Shown here: positions 24,191-36,839 of the stretch, one piece after another
Numbering within the stretch: position 1 is the first letter of the stretch
Layout: each line of letters opens with the position of its first letter
DNA from: Glossina fuscipes
Taxonomy: Eukaryota > Arthropoda > Insecta > Diptera > Glossinidae
DNA: 64,000 nt
Reading direction: 5' to 3'
NCBI RefSeq assembly: GCF_014805625.2
Contig: NW_024003416.1
Coordinates: forward strand, 909,249 to 973,248
The notes under the pieces: model-generated
Database searches by the model: none
What the model was told of the DNA's origin: nothing
The model's input: only the letters and a program-made list of their open reading frames with translations
Position numbers and translations under genes: made by a program

Positions 24191-24745
24191 GAAGGTACAT
24201 CATTAAATGTATAAACTCTTTAGTGAGGACGGGCTTTCAATAAAACCAATAGCTCAGACGCTCAGTGCATACAAACTGAATCGTTGCGGGTATAATGGGG
24301 CAAAACACGAGTGAATATAAGCAAATGCTTCCCGTAATTAGCACTTCAGTGCCAATATTGTGCAGGGGATTATTGAAGTTGCCGTAGGTGGCAGAGGAAT
24401 GAAACCATACGCAACATTTATGAAACGATAACCTAATCTGCTCCACATAGGAACACGGCTTATAACTAAATGCTTTAAGAAGTGTTAAGCTTTCCCTTTA
24501 GGACAGCCAGATCAACGCGCAGTGCTGACAAATAAGTGTTAATTTATCCAAATAATATATCGGAGTCTATATCGAATTATGTATGTTTCGGTCAAAATCA
24601 ACCCTCTCCCCAAGTCCACTTTCATGTCCAATTACTGTAGACAGCTGCACGTTAAGCGTGCCTAACTTGCTCACAGAGTTGGCAAACAAAAAATATCGAT
24701 CATTATTAGAATGCGATGTGATAAAGAGCACCGCACAAACACGTT

Positions 24746-25306
24746 ATGTTCTTTGTAGTGTCCACTTTTATGTTTATGCCGCAGAGCATGTGTTTGGTTA
24801 CACCCATACTCGAGTATGCCTCTGTTGTGTGGTCTCCTTTATATAGGTGCTACGTAGATTCAATTGAATCTGTTCAAAAGAAATTCTTGCTGTTTGCCCC
24901 TAGAAATTTGGGTTGGGACCCGATTGCCTCTCTTCCTACCTGTGAAAATAGGTTGCTTCTGCTGTCCTTACCGTCTCTTGAGAAACGTAGGTTTGTTCTT
25001 GGCGTCTCCTTTGTAATCAAAGTAATAAATGGTGCTATTGTCTCGCCATTATTACTTGGTGAAATAAGCTTTAATGTCCCTAACCACTTCTCTAGGCACT
25101 TTAACTTGGTTAAGCTTAGTCAGTGTAAATATAACTATGAGTTGTTTAATCCGCTCAGAGTAGTTTGCAAGAACCTAAATGACGTCTATCACTTATTCTC
25201 GTTATCGGATTCTTTAAAGTCCATTAAAGCGCGATTTACCTATGTGTTATTTAAACTAGTTTTTATCCTTAAAAGTCGTTATGATTCGAAAATGAATGAT
25301 TGTTAG
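24746..25306 (+). pseudogene. LINE RT C-terminal fragment
   Basis: 186 codons open in one frame, of which roughly the last 170 are the C-terminal RT extension of the Jockey-like family. The palm with the YADD motif is missing because of 5' truncation, so it cannot encode an active enzyme. The first residues come from flanking DNA. Confidence 0.8.
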
Positions 25307-25570
25307 TATTATCGGTTGCCAGGCTTATGCATGTTTGCGATGGCTTAGGGGTTAATTTGCAATTTGGTCCTGTACCGGTTGTAAGTGTGGCTCTACGCTG
25401 GTTGTGCACATGCTTTTTTTCTTTTTTTTTGCTTCTTATTTGTTTTATTGTACTTATTTATTATTAATTTAATATAAGTTTTGCTTTAAATGCCAATTGA
25501 ACTCGACTGTTATTTGTTTAGTTGAGTTTCATGTATAAGTAGAATTAAAATAAATAAATAAATAAATAAA
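24785..25570 (+). mobile_element. Jockey-like LINE, 5'-truncated 3' end with AAAT tail
   Basis: Begins in the C-terminal part of the RT (PILEYASVVWSPLYRCYVDS), then SVQKKFLLFAPRNLGWDPI, LLSLPSLEKRRFVLG and the C-terminal tail. It is open to a stop near 25306, then has about 260 bp of 3' untranslated sequence ending in TAAA repeats at 25570. The tail shows it is a real 3' terminus. The copy at 46.86 kb shares the coding part, and 4313-4620 shares the 3' end. The coding part is intact over 170 codons, so it is fairly young. Confidence 0.85.
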
Positions 25571-25574
25571 CATC

Positions 25575-27590
25575 AAAAAGGCCCAAAAAGATAGCAAGGG
25601 CGGCTTTACCATTGGTTCGCGGTGACATGTGGGTATTCATCTATCAGTGATCGTTCTCGAAATGATAAATTTGACTTTCTCAAAGATAATAAAAATCAGA
25701 CTTTCTCAAGGTATTTAAGTTGCTTTTAAAAAGCGATGAACCCCTTAAAACTTTGTAGCCCACAATAGCCAAGCACATTATTAGGTGTCTGTTCAAAAGT
25801 TTGGTTGCATTTTGAATATTTCCTTAACATCATTAGTTTTCGTTACCACCTACTTCGATGTTTCAGGAATCGTCGTCAGTGGAAATTTCCATTAGAGTGC
25901 AGTGGTTAAAATAATAACGACAATTACTTTTCTATCTCTATTTATTTCTCTCTCTATCTCTGTCTAAATGGTGTAAGTCATTTAATGATCGGCTCTGCAC
26001 AACTATAAAATTTTCGCTTATTAGTTAAGACGCGAGTATGACCATCTCCAACTGCAATTTACTTTAAATTCATACTGTACAAAAATTTGAAATTCTTTGG
26101 CCAATCGCATATCGTCTTGAGTATGCTAATCGGATCAATGGCAAACAATCCAATTTTAGGATTAATGCATAACTTAGGATTAAGAACTAGCGTTATGATT
26201 TAAAATAAATTCGATTTCATTATTCTAATGTCCAGGATGTATCTTATAATCTTATAATAATTAAAATTAGGCCAAATAAAATAAATGCGTATAGTAATAA
26301 AAAAATATGTAAATACTTACGCCAATAACAAAATATAACTGGTTATGCTAATATAAACTAAGTTACTAGAATTGCATTAAAAATAAATATGCTTACTAAG
26401 ATTAATTATACTAAAATAAGCGGGTATTTTAAATGTTAAATACATTACACTAATCTTCAAAAGCTTACATACGCATTCATTTATTTATTTATGGTACTAA
26501 TTACGTATACGTGAAGTCGGGTTCGACCTTTGTGGCTACATGATGCACAAGACGTGCAAGAAACGCTCCTTGTCAAAACCGACGTAAGCAAAATTTCTCA
26601 CGTTTTCCGTTGGTATTGGTTGTTTAACTGCTTTAACTTTATAAAGCAGGTGTGAATTGAAAATAAAATAAATTCCAAGCAAAATTGTTTACTTACAAAT
26701 ATCTGAACCAAACATATGAACCAAAACCAAAAAAATTTAAATTTGGTAAGTAAATTAATTTTTTTAGGTTTTTACTCAAATTGTCTAGTTAATACTCTTA
26801 GTTCGCCAAAGCAGGTAATCAATTGTATATCATCAATTTTTCTATTTAGCATCATATACTGTCGCTATCACCTCCCAATTGAGGTGAATAAGCGAAGATA
26901 TAAGAACCGGTATATCTTCTACACTTTAAGATTGAATTAAAAAATATAAGAAATAGATCCGCTTTGATACGTTCTGACAATATTAAAAAGTTTGCTTTTA
27001 TTTATATAACGAAAAATTAGGGTTGATTTGCAATTACTTTTAAAATATTGCACATTCTTCATTTCCACTTTACTGAGATTTAATGCTTATTAATTCTATT
27101 ATCTTTATTTATTTAATTAATTAATTTATTTATATAGGAGAAACCCTCAACTACTACATTTCAAATGTCGAGTTCTATTAACTATGAGAAACTATCTTGT
27201 ACTTATTAAGAATTAGAGTAACTCTTAAGCATATATACTTATTAAGATTTAGGGATAGGTAAATACTATAGTAGTGTACTTAGTAGTACTTAGTAGAGTA
27301 CTGGGATAGTAGACAGAATTACTAGAAATTACAAATACACTTAAAATATAAATTTAAGGTTCATATGTACATAAGTAAGCATGCAAGCCGCTTGCAACGG
27401 TGCACCCAAAAGAACGAAAAGAACGAATACAGAATCTAAATCCGAGTAAACTCAAATTTCTTAATCATGACAATTGACAACGGCAGAGCCAAATTTAGTG
27501 TCAAATTCATAACTTATTTGGATTCAAAGTTAATTTAAATGGGACATGGGAAAATCCCTTCCTTTAAGTAACACTGTTTAGATAATCTTT
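25575..27590. other. AT-rich spacer
   Basis: It contains repeat family B copy 2 (26265-26455). A patch at about 26940-27010 resembles 37345-37440 and may belong to repeat family C. No gene was recognised. Confidence 0.45.
26265..26455 (+). repeat. Dispersed AT-rich repeat family B, copy 2
   Basis: A direct-orientation relative of 21560-21785, with the shared GCATTAAAAATAAATATGC and CTAAGATTAATTATAC blocks. Confidence 0.65.
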
Positions 27591-27599
27591 AATGAATCA

Positions 27600-28420
27600 G
27601 AAACTCCAATCAATTGGTAGACTTCATTTAAATTACTACAAGCAAGTCTGAGATCATTTGAAGTTGACGTGAACCCAACTCCGCGCAAAATGTGCTAAAC
27701 AGCTTAACGTCATCAGCATACATTAATGTCTGACTGAATTTGACCACCGATGGCAAGTCATGAACGTATGAATTGAATAACATGGGTCCTAAATAGCTTC
27801 CTTGCAGCACCCGACGTCACAAGGAATTCACCTAAGGAAATGAAATTAAACAGAATCCTGAATGAAAGGAAAAATATATGATTTGATGGCAAAAGCTAGA
27901 TGCTTGGTGAATTTAGGCTCAAACAATTTAGGTAGAACACTCAACTTGGAAATGCCCCTATAGTTCTCAACATGGTGCCTGTTTCCGCTTTTGTGAATGG
28001 GAATAAGAAAGCTACTTTTCCAACACGAAGAGAAAACACCTACTTTCAGGTTTCAAGGACCAATTGAAAGCCTTTAAAATTGCACCACTTACCCCAACAA
28101 AGCATGATTTAAGAATACACTATGGAATCCCATTAGGTCCAGGCGCACAACTACACTTTATAGAGCTCAGTCCCTCTAATATCTCGTTTGCGGAAATGAC
28201 CAACTTAGAAATCAAAAGCGAGTTAACTATCGGATACGGGTAATGTGAACTTGGATCAATCTTATCAGTCGAGTAATTGCGACAGAAATAATTAGCAAAC
28301 ATGTTTGCGATTTCAACCTCATTGGCAGACACCAACCCATTGTAAAAAACTTGGGAGGGATATATAGAGAGTTTCCTTTTGGAATTAACAAACTTAAAGA
28401 ATAGTTTAGGATTAACGGTT
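27600..28420 (-). mobile_element. Jockey-like LINE RT fragment
   Basis: Minus-strand reading gives VSANEVEIANMFANYFC and SSIKCSCAPGPNGIP (the N-terminal RT region). After shifts come IPIHKSGNRHH-type sequence, then VLQGSYLGPMLFNSYVHDLP and TLMYADDVKLFS (catalytic YADD intact) near 27720. It belongs to the family of the 46.86 kb copy (LIYANDVKLFFSF). Both ends are truncated and there are multiple frameshifts. Confidence 0.8.
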
Positions 28421-28426
28421 CACATG

Positions 28427-28770
28427 TTAATGTATTAATACATTATGTAGAACATAAATAAAGTGATATATATTCAAAGCTCAAGTCTGAAATTCAAAGT
28501 TTTCCTAAAAAATGGAAATATGCAATTATTTCACTTCGTTTCATTTTATCGAAAATTTTACCTTATTTTGTTTTTATTTAAGTTTGTATGATTTTCTTAT
28601 TGATTGTATCACTGTAACCAGGCAAAAGTTAAATTTTCTTCTTATTTTGGGGTTCTTTTTTCAAAATAAATTTTCAATGACGAAAGCCATATATAACTCT
28701 CACAAAATTGGTTCTCAAGATACGCTTTTCAAAAGATAGCTAGTTAACTAAAATATACATAATCAGTGCT
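28427..28770 (+). repeat. Dispersed repeat family C, copy 1
   Basis: It aligns in the same orientation with 37448-37800. Shared anchors are AAATTCAAA.TTTTCCTAA, TTTGTATGATTTT.TTATTGAT, ATGA.GAAA.CCATA.ATAACT and GTTAGTTAACTAAAA.ATACAT. It abuts the 5' side of the minus-strand LINE at 27600-28420, which may have inserted into it. Short frames over it are not coding. Confidence 0.7.
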
Positions 28771-28779
28771 CCTTAACGA

Positions 28780-30240
28780 AATTGTGGCGATCACACTTGA
28801 AAGATTTTCTAGGACACATAAAATGAATAAATAAGGCGGCTTGTTGATGGGTAGTATGGAAAGTTGCGTGTATATATATATATATGCAGATTATATATAT
28901 ATAAATTTTTCCTACAATACAATTTGTTTGCAACTAAGGAAAATTTCTTTATATGCCCATAAAAAATTTTCATTAAAATCTGATGCCCCAGCCAGCGAAT
29001 TTAAAAACTAATAATACCTATGTAGGCTCGTGAAGTAAATATGTCTAATATTATTTCTCTTAAATATAACGAATCAAAAGTCGTTGGTCTTTCTACTAAA
29101 CATTCTAAGTAAATTTCACACTTCCTTTTATTAAACTATTTAAAATTTTACCGCTTCGTTGTTCAGCGCATAAAGATTTTAAGTTTAAATCCGAATGTTG
29201 AAGTCTTTTTATTTTAAAAGTTTCGATTAGCATATCATCAACGATATTTTATTCGCCATGTTAACCGTCACAAATGTAATTCATGTAAGTTAAGATATGT
29301 CCCTCCAATAATTTGTCATATGTCAGCCTACGCGCTGCTTTTAAACTAAGCGCACAAATTAATAGCTTGAATGTTGTAAAATTTCGCACTTTAAGTAAAT
29401 ATCTTAAATTTTTTATATACGGTATTTCGCGGCCGTATGAAGGTAAGCATAAAAATTCAAGTGGTATCAATTTGTTATTACTAATTAATTATACCGCGCC
29501 TTCATTTGCATACGTCAACTATCAAACATAAACTTCACTTTGCTGTGACAGTGATTTAAACAGTTTTTGTTCAAAAAAATTGTTGAATGCCATGCTGTCT
29601 TCTTCAGTTAGGTGTTTCGCCTGGTAAACGCAGTCCTTGTTCATACAACATTTCTTTGTAGATGGATCTCAAAACTAAGAGTCTCTACGGGAGCTCCTTA
29701 AACTAGTTTGTCGTATTACCCTTGCGGTGAGAGTTGCTTTCAAATGGAACCCTACCATAGACAATGTGAATGATAAGGGGACGTGTAGTTTTGTGATTAC
29801 CTAATAGTTCAGTTGATCCTGCGAAAACCTTTGACGCAAACTATGTTCTCTGGTTGCTGGTGGCCCTAAGAGGAAGACCAAAGTTTGAAATATGTATTTC
29901 TTTTGTTACGGAGACGTTCGAAATCAACTTTTCTTACCGTCTGTGAGACATACGGTCTCGGACATTTACCAAAACATTCACATATAATTCCGATGTTCAC
30001 TACAGCAACTTATAGAACTTTTAAATTACTGTACTGCTCACTTAATACGTTTTATAATTCGTTATCGGTTTTTGTTCGTTTTAGTGTGCTTTTAGATTTA
30101 AATCTGTGGAATTAAAAGCACCAATTTCAAACGCTTTTGAAAGTGAATAAATATATTCCATATGTTTGGTCTGCCTTGGATTTCTATCTGTTTAAGAGTG
30201 TAAAGCCATTGTTGTAAGTATATCTAAAACGTTTGATACT
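28780..30240. other. Spacer, possibly the 3' part of the Gypsy relic on its right
   Basis: A short TA-rich run is at 28871-28905. On the minus strand this stretch follows the RNase H of the CsRn1-like relic, so connection, integrase and LTR would be expected here. I could not recognise them with confidence. Confidence 0.35.
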
Positions 30241-30249
30241 GAGATATTC

Positions 30250-32610
30250 CGCTAATAATTCACGTTTAAAAGTACTTCATTCAGTATCGGATCGGAAAAT
30301 TTCTTCGAAACGAATAATTCCATTCCATTCACGGACTTTTGTATGGCGCTACCTAACGCATCAACCGTTAAATATAATTCTGCCTCATTGCTAAAATGGT
30401 TTAACAAAACTCTTGAGGAAAACCCCTCTTTAATAAATTTAAACAATTTGGCAGCTTTTTCTTTCCATGTTAGAAATTTGCTTTTAGATTTGAGCAGATG
30501 AAGTAAGTTCTGCTAGTTAAGGAATATATCAATAAAAATAGCTAATCATTTCTTAAAACTTCAGAGCTTGTTTAGCTAATTTCGAACGGTACTTACCTAT
30601 TAACGCCACCGCGACAAAAATTCCATCAAAAAACGAATAAAATACAACTTTAAAAAAAAAGCTCTTTTAGCTTCTAAATATAATAATAATATAATAATAA
30701 TAATATATTGGTGCGATGGCGTTAGGTACCTTTTGGACGGTGATAGCCTTTAGAGGCATCTACCTTATTTCGAAAAGGCTCAATGCGTGACCGAGGAAAT
30801 CAATACTTATTATTCCGAAAATACACCTATTAGGTTTAATGTGTTAACCACATTCATCTAACCTGTCGCAAATTAGTTTTTAATGTTCTAAACATTCTGT
30901 CTCCGACTCACCGGCAACTAGAACATCGTCGATATATACAAAAATCAAACCCAAGTTCCTGAATACTTCATTAACAACCTTAAACGTCAACGCAAAATTC
31001 CTTAACCCAAAACGTATTCTAATGACTTCGAACATTCGAAAGCCATCGCTGTAGCGTCTTGTAAATATCCTGCTCAGCTATCGCAATCTAATGATACGAC
31101 TTGACCAAATCCAGCCTTGAGAAAATGAGTTTATTTCTTTTATCATTGGTATGCGGCAAGAGATATCGATCACATATAGTACTGCAGTTCAGTCGTATGA
31201 AATTTCCGCAAGATTGCCCCCATATTCACAAGTTCGTACCCAAAAAAGACACAAGAGAGTGGTGAAACGAAAGAAGAACTGCTTAGTCTAAATATTCCGA
31301 TTTCACATTTTATAGAGTTTATACGCTTGGCCTTTAAATACAGAAGAACACCTTCAGTCTTTAATTTGTTTATTGTTTTATGTTTAACCGATTTTGTATA
31401 ACCGGGTTCCGCGATTGAACTTGATACTTCTAAAAATATATTTTCTATTAAAAATAATTTTGGCAAGTAAATTTTTCATTCAGCCTATTAATGCTATCAT
31501 TAACATTTAATGGATCTGCTTAAGTCTTATATCTAACATCAATTAATAAACCCTACTTGCTGAGGAAATCAACCGTAATAATTGGTCTGGAGATGTCAAC
31601 AATCAAAAAAACGAACTCAAAGACACTGCTAATAGTTAACTGTTTCTTGCTATCTATATTATTGGTTGAGCTATTAGCTACTATCAAGCAAATATCGGAC
31701 GATTTCTTGCTATTTGGCAATTTTGATGATGACAAGACCGAAACTTCTAAGCCACTGTCTATTAGGAAATTTAATTTATTTCGTTTATTAAATATCAAAA
31801 GGCAACGTTGTGCATATATCATTCCTCCCTAATTAGCTGCCGCCAGTATTGATACTTTTCGTTTGTTGAACGATATAATATTAAATATGCGCACGGCTGT
31901 TCGAACTTCCTGGTTTTGCCACCGATTTTATAATGGTATACAAAATCAATTGGAATTTCTTCTGAATAAGAATCTATTATGTGAACAAGGTCCAAACCTG
32001 AAACGACTTAGTCTAGAATCATGCTGATGCAACTGCGCTTTCATCCTACCGACCTCAAACGTTATTTTGTTAAGCTCTCACATAACAACACTTGAGATGT
32101 GAGTAGATTTTGACTAGTCACGTCGCTGTCGAGGTTAACGCAACAGCATTTATTCCCGAATTAGATACGCCCCAAAGCAAGCATAACCAATTCTTTAATG
32201 TCCTTTAGATTCGAATCTGTAAGTGTCACGCTCAAACTTTTAAGCAACTTTTTTAACCATGCTCTTTTTAAAAGATCAGGAGTAAGATTAGATCCACCAA
32301 GAACGAGCAGACTCCTACAGAGGTCTTATGGCTTGCCTATATGTCTGTCGGACAAAAATCTTGTCGACTTTCGAATTTTCATTCAAAGAATTCCTTTTAA
32401 TTCCTGATATTTGTTTGCGGTTGAAGGACGTCGGACAAAATGATTAACGGACGCAATAATTTCCTTCCAATAAGGATATGCTCGAATTTTGTTGTGTCCT
32501 GTCTAACAACTTTCGAAGCAAATTACGTTTCGACTTGGATAAACCAAGTCTTCGGACAATTGTATCCAAAGGGTGGCAGTCCGACGGAATAAGCTTGAAC
32601 TACCCTTTTG
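30250..32610 (-). mobile_element. Ty3/Gypsy relic, CsRn1/Kabuki-like gag-pol
   Basis: The minus strand carries a gag block (WFIQVET, then RQDTTKFEHILIG, about 32550-32460), a Cys/His-type patch near 31930-31870 (VYHYKIGGKTRKFEQPC) and an aspartic protease (FLIDSGLEVSVL, about 31755). It continues with IVDISRPIITVDFLSK, the pre-RT region (IFRLSSSSFVSPLSCVF, about 31290-31240) and RT blocks FSRLDLVKSYH (about 31110) and FVYIDDVLVAG (about 30935). RNase H (LYLTVDALGSAIQ, FVSKKFSDPILNEV) ends near 30255. The protease-RT arrangement and the unusual gag zinc patch resemble the CsRn1 clade (Clonorchis CsRn1, silkworm Kabuki). Many lesions are present, so it is not functional. Confidence 0.75.
31553..31822 (-). 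pseudogene. Retropepsin-like protease segment
   Basis: An 89-codon open piece with the DSG catalytic triplet in FLIDSGLEVSVL, where DTG is usual; DSG also occurs in active retropepsins. A DFLSK block follows near its end. This domain would process the gag-pol polyprotein. It is part of the CsRn1-like relic. Confidence 0.7.
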
Positions 32611-32619
32611 GTGAAAAGA

Positions 32620-34870
32620 TGTGCATTAAAGTTGAGTGTGTGAATATAGCGCGTGTGTGTACCAGTGTCTGTATTTTGTTGTATAGTGTTGTTATCGAGA
32701 ATGGGATCTACTATGTTATTTGCGATGTTGTTAATTGCGAGTGTTTGGAGAAGTTCGCCGTATTCTGTGCCTAGAGCATAATTACAATGTTGATAATAAC
32801 TTAATTACTAACATTTAGTTGCAAATCGTAGCAGTTATTTAATCAAGTGAAATTCGCAATCCGCGTACAAAAAATAATCTGAAGCATTGTATTATAATAT
32901 ACAAATATTTATAATTGTGTATATATACTTAAAAAGAAACAAAAGAAATGAAAAGCAAAAATTTGAAAAGTGAAAATTTAAAAATTGAAACTTAAAAAAA
33001 TTTTTGAAATTTTTTTTTTTGTTATTTTTTTTTTTTTTTAATTTTTAATAATTAATTTGAAAATTTTTGGAATTTCAAAATCTGGAAAGTGAAAGAATTT
33101 TTAATATTTAACAATTTACAATGAAAAGTAAATTTAAACTGAGAATAACACAAAACGAGTAACTTAGCTGGTGCTGCTTATTCTGCTCTCTTCCGCGCCT
33201 TTCTCAACTGTATTTGTTTACTGTTGTTTTATATTGATCCGCGTCGGTACCAACTTGATGCTGATTAATACCCTTCCACTTTGCAAACAGAACCCACAAA
33301 CTAGTTTTCTCCCACTTTCGACTACTTATTTCTTTTATAGTTATTTGTATTTTCCAAAATTGAAATTTGGTGAAGGGAGTTTTCTTTTTCTGGCTTACGT
33401 TTTTATCCTAATTTTTATTTTTTATAATAAATTATTATGATAATTTTTCACTCTGAAGTCTTGTATATGCATAAAAACAAAGGTATACATATGAATATGT
33501 GTAGACGAAACTCATAAAACATCTTACTAATCAATACATATCCACAATGATGGTAAACTTAGCGTACTTGAATATATTTATGTGCCCTTTTAGTAGTTGT
33601 GTTTATTTCCTTTTTTTTTTAAATGACAATAATTAAAATATTTAATCTGTCATAATTGAATGTTTAATTCACTCGCTAATTTACTTTGGGGGCTTTCACA
33701 ATTTGAATAAATTTTTTAACTATATTTAAAATTGCTATTCACCCATTTGCTGTATGCCCATATATTTATTGTTGTTTGTTTTACTTTTAATCTTAAAAAA
33801 AAAAAAATTGAAATAACATTTTCTGCAAATTTACAATTGTTGTTTGATGTGTATCCTCAATTTGTAGCGATAACAGATAACTAAAATTTTAAAAAGAGGA
33901 CAATGTTTTCAGTTTCTGTTCCCAAGTGTATCTATCTTTATTATGAACAAAAAATTGAAAACTAAAAACTCAAAAAATCATTTTTAACCATATCTAATAA
34001 ACAAGTGTTTAAACAAAAACGTAGTGTACATAAACAAAAGTGTAAAACATGTACTCTACATCGTTTATGAAATATTTGAAGAGTTTATGAGTCCATATAT
34101 ATCCTGTATCCTTAGCAATATAATGTTTTAAATATTACCTAATATATTTCGTCCACGCGATTATTAGCCAATGCCAAATACTATTGGCGAAGTATGAAGA
34201 ATTACTACCCAGAATAATCGATGTATTTACTACCAAACTGAAAAATATTCTAATACGTGAAATCTCCGATGAATCGAAATAAGTTAATTTTATACCAAAG
34301 TAATTTGGTTGTAGTTTAATAAAGAGAAAGTTAATTTGACCTAATTGCAAGTTTGCAAGTGTGGAGCCTTGATACTCCGAATATTTCACAAAATCTAAGC
34401 CACACCTTTAGCTCTAATTGTAAAGAGTCAAATGTTTATAATTTGACTCTTAGTGCATTAAGAACATCCATAGCAGCATATGAATTTATATTAAAAATTG
34501 AACTTAGCGGTACTCTAATTCGATTTTGCAAAGTTCTAATTTGTGGGGTTTCTTGTTTGATTTTGTTTGATCGGTTAGTGGTGCAATGTCAACAATTACT
34601 GAGCTCTGTTTCTTTTATTCGTGTGTATCCACCATTTGAGGAGCCATCGAGCCAAGACTCTCCGCCTGGTATGTTCAGTGCCGTTTGGTCCTGCACAGCT
34701 GTTGTAGCTAATAATCCCAAAATCGTAAATGGTGCATCTAATATAGTCGGCCCATTCAATATTGTTTGCGAATCTAGGTTATTCAGCTGATATTAACTGC
34801 TGATAACCGTTTACTTGTCAACAAATGCAAAACTATTCGGATATACCGATGTTTTTCATCAATCTGCTGT
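32620..34870. other. Spacer with homopolymer-rich tracts
   Basis: Long A- and T-rich runs occur near 32930-33060. A 145-codon frame at 34353-34790 lies just upstream of the Jockey-like ORF1 end and could be its N-terminal part, but I see no motif to confirm this. Confidence 0.4.
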
Positions 34871-34879
34871 GATATCTTC

Positions 34880-36830
34880 TCTTAGACCCGAAACGGTCGC
34901 GAATTCGGCTAGTTTCTCGATTCACGCTTAATACGACGTTTGAAATGGCAATCCAAAAAATCGAAATTGAATCAAATTTTGAGTAACGTCAGTATATTTA
35001 AAATTAATTCTATCAAAGAGAGATTATTTTCGACAAAAAAGTTTGGCCTGACGAAGTATTATTAGTTATACCTAGTCAGCCTGTCCTGTAAATGACCACA
35101 ATTTTGCTCCAAGAAACTAGATCATTTCTTATCTGTTGTAAGTACTTACGTTTAAGCTCTCATAATTACGAATATCAGGCTATTGCGTTTACTGAAACTT
35201 AATTGAAGCCAAATGTTCAGAATGTGACAGTGATTGCTTCTGAGTATCGAGTGTACAGATTAAACAAAATTGGAGGCAGAGTCTTAAATGATGTGGTAAA
35301 TACCCTTCCGTCTCGACTGTTGTTATCGTCTGTTTAAGTTGGGGATGAGCTTGCCAGCATTCGGCTACATTTAAGTAACAACGTTACTTTTATAATTCCT
35401 ATATTCCTCCTATATTGTTACTTACTTAAAGCATTTCTGCCTCATTTGCCAAATCTGATTACAAATGAATGCTGTTGAGATCATACTGGTGCTAGGTGAT
35501 CCTAACTTACCGGATGTTTCCTGGACTTTCGTTGTTAAACGAAACTACTTTGACTCTATTCTTAGTTTGCATACCACCGTTCGGGAAGAACCCAACTATT
35601 CTGATCTCGCTGAACGACTCACCTAGAAGCTTTAATTTACCTTCAGATTTCAACAAGAATGCTAGCTTTCCATTTGTCATTCAGAAAACTAATTACGTCA
35701 GACCTTACATTGCGCTATCTAATGTGTCTTGAAGTTTCAATTATGATGACATCGGAAAGAGCCTGCATGATGTTTACTGGATTCTTCAGCTGAGTGTTTA
35801 CCCGTTAAACTCTATGAATGAGCGTTCACTTGTTTGTTTGTTTAAAAATAAAGAACAATTCGCAATAAAAGAGCGGACGTTTTCAAAAATATAAGAAATC
35901 TGTCTTGCTATTCGATTTTGCAAATTATTTTGGAGTAAGAAATAAGTTTAATACTCTGAACGTTATATATAATGCATACATTAATAAAATAAAAAACTCG
36001 TTACAGTAAGATCCAAAATACTTCTTTAAATTTTTTCAAAGCGTAAAGCGTCGGGTCGTTCCACGCTCATGCATTTGAATAGCATTTTATCTCGCAGTCC
36101 CTTTGATATTTGTGGGATGTTTGCTTTCGAACAATCTTTTGCTTGAATGAACCATGCAATTCCCTGTTATCCATATTATCTAGAAACTTTTGATGTTTTT
36201 CCTAGTGTTACATTTACTAATCTAAAAGACTGTAATGCTCTAATTGCTATAAAAACATCATGTTGTGCTGGTCGGGATGGTGTTCCTTTATACCATATTC
36301 CATAATCCTTTAACATTCTTACTTAAGTCTTCTCTTAGACCTACCATCCTATTCAGAATATTTGAAAGTGCTTTGCAAACGATCTCAAGCTATTTTACTC
36401 TTTTAATTTCTTAGAGGATGTTAAGTGTCTGCGTTTCAAATTAACCGAATTATATGTCTGCTGTAAACGTAATATAACTTGAAAAGCTGGGAACAATTAA
36501 CATCTTGAAAGCGGGTCCAGATTGCTATTGACTATTTTATTATCACCAATAAATTGGATTGTATTTCCAACTTCGCTGATTTTGGGGTTATGCAGGATCC
36601 CAAATTAAACTTTCATTTGCTAGTTTCCGCCTCCAATAACCATGCGAAAGCTTTGCTGGAATTTATTAAACCGTTGCCCGTACGAATTTAGCGATCCTTG
36701 TGTTAATAAAAGAATGTTTACCACACTTCTTAGCCCTATATTAAGGAGTTTCGAAATATGGCCCCCGAAGTATAGATGTGACGCTGATCAAATCGCGTCA
36801 GTGTAAGCAACCTTTTGAAAATCATATCTT
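34880..36830 (+). mobile_element. Jockey-like LINE, ORF1 C-terminus plus ORF2 endonuclease and RT, decayed
   Basis: Plus-strand pieces in the correct order. An ORF1 C-terminal motif, VSIFKINSIKERLFSTKKF, is at about 34990-35040. APE-type endonuclease pieces follow: AFTET.LKPNV and SEYRVYRLNKIGG at about 35180-35280, and LVLGDPNLPDVSW near 35500. The RT entry NALIAIKTSCCAGRDGVP is at about 36230, and the RT C-terminus at 36690-36800 (FSDPCVNKRMFTTLLSPILR and EIWPPKYRCDAD). The endonuclease nicks target DNA to prime reverse transcription. The middle of the RT is deleted and stops are frequent. It is more diverged than the 24.8 and 46.9 kb copies and probably another subfamily. Confidence 0.75.
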
Positions 36831-36839
36831 AAATTGAGA

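Noticed and set aside
24583..24846. An 87-codon frame before the LINE
   Set aside because: It crosses the junction between flank and LINE and changes frame relative to the LINE protein.
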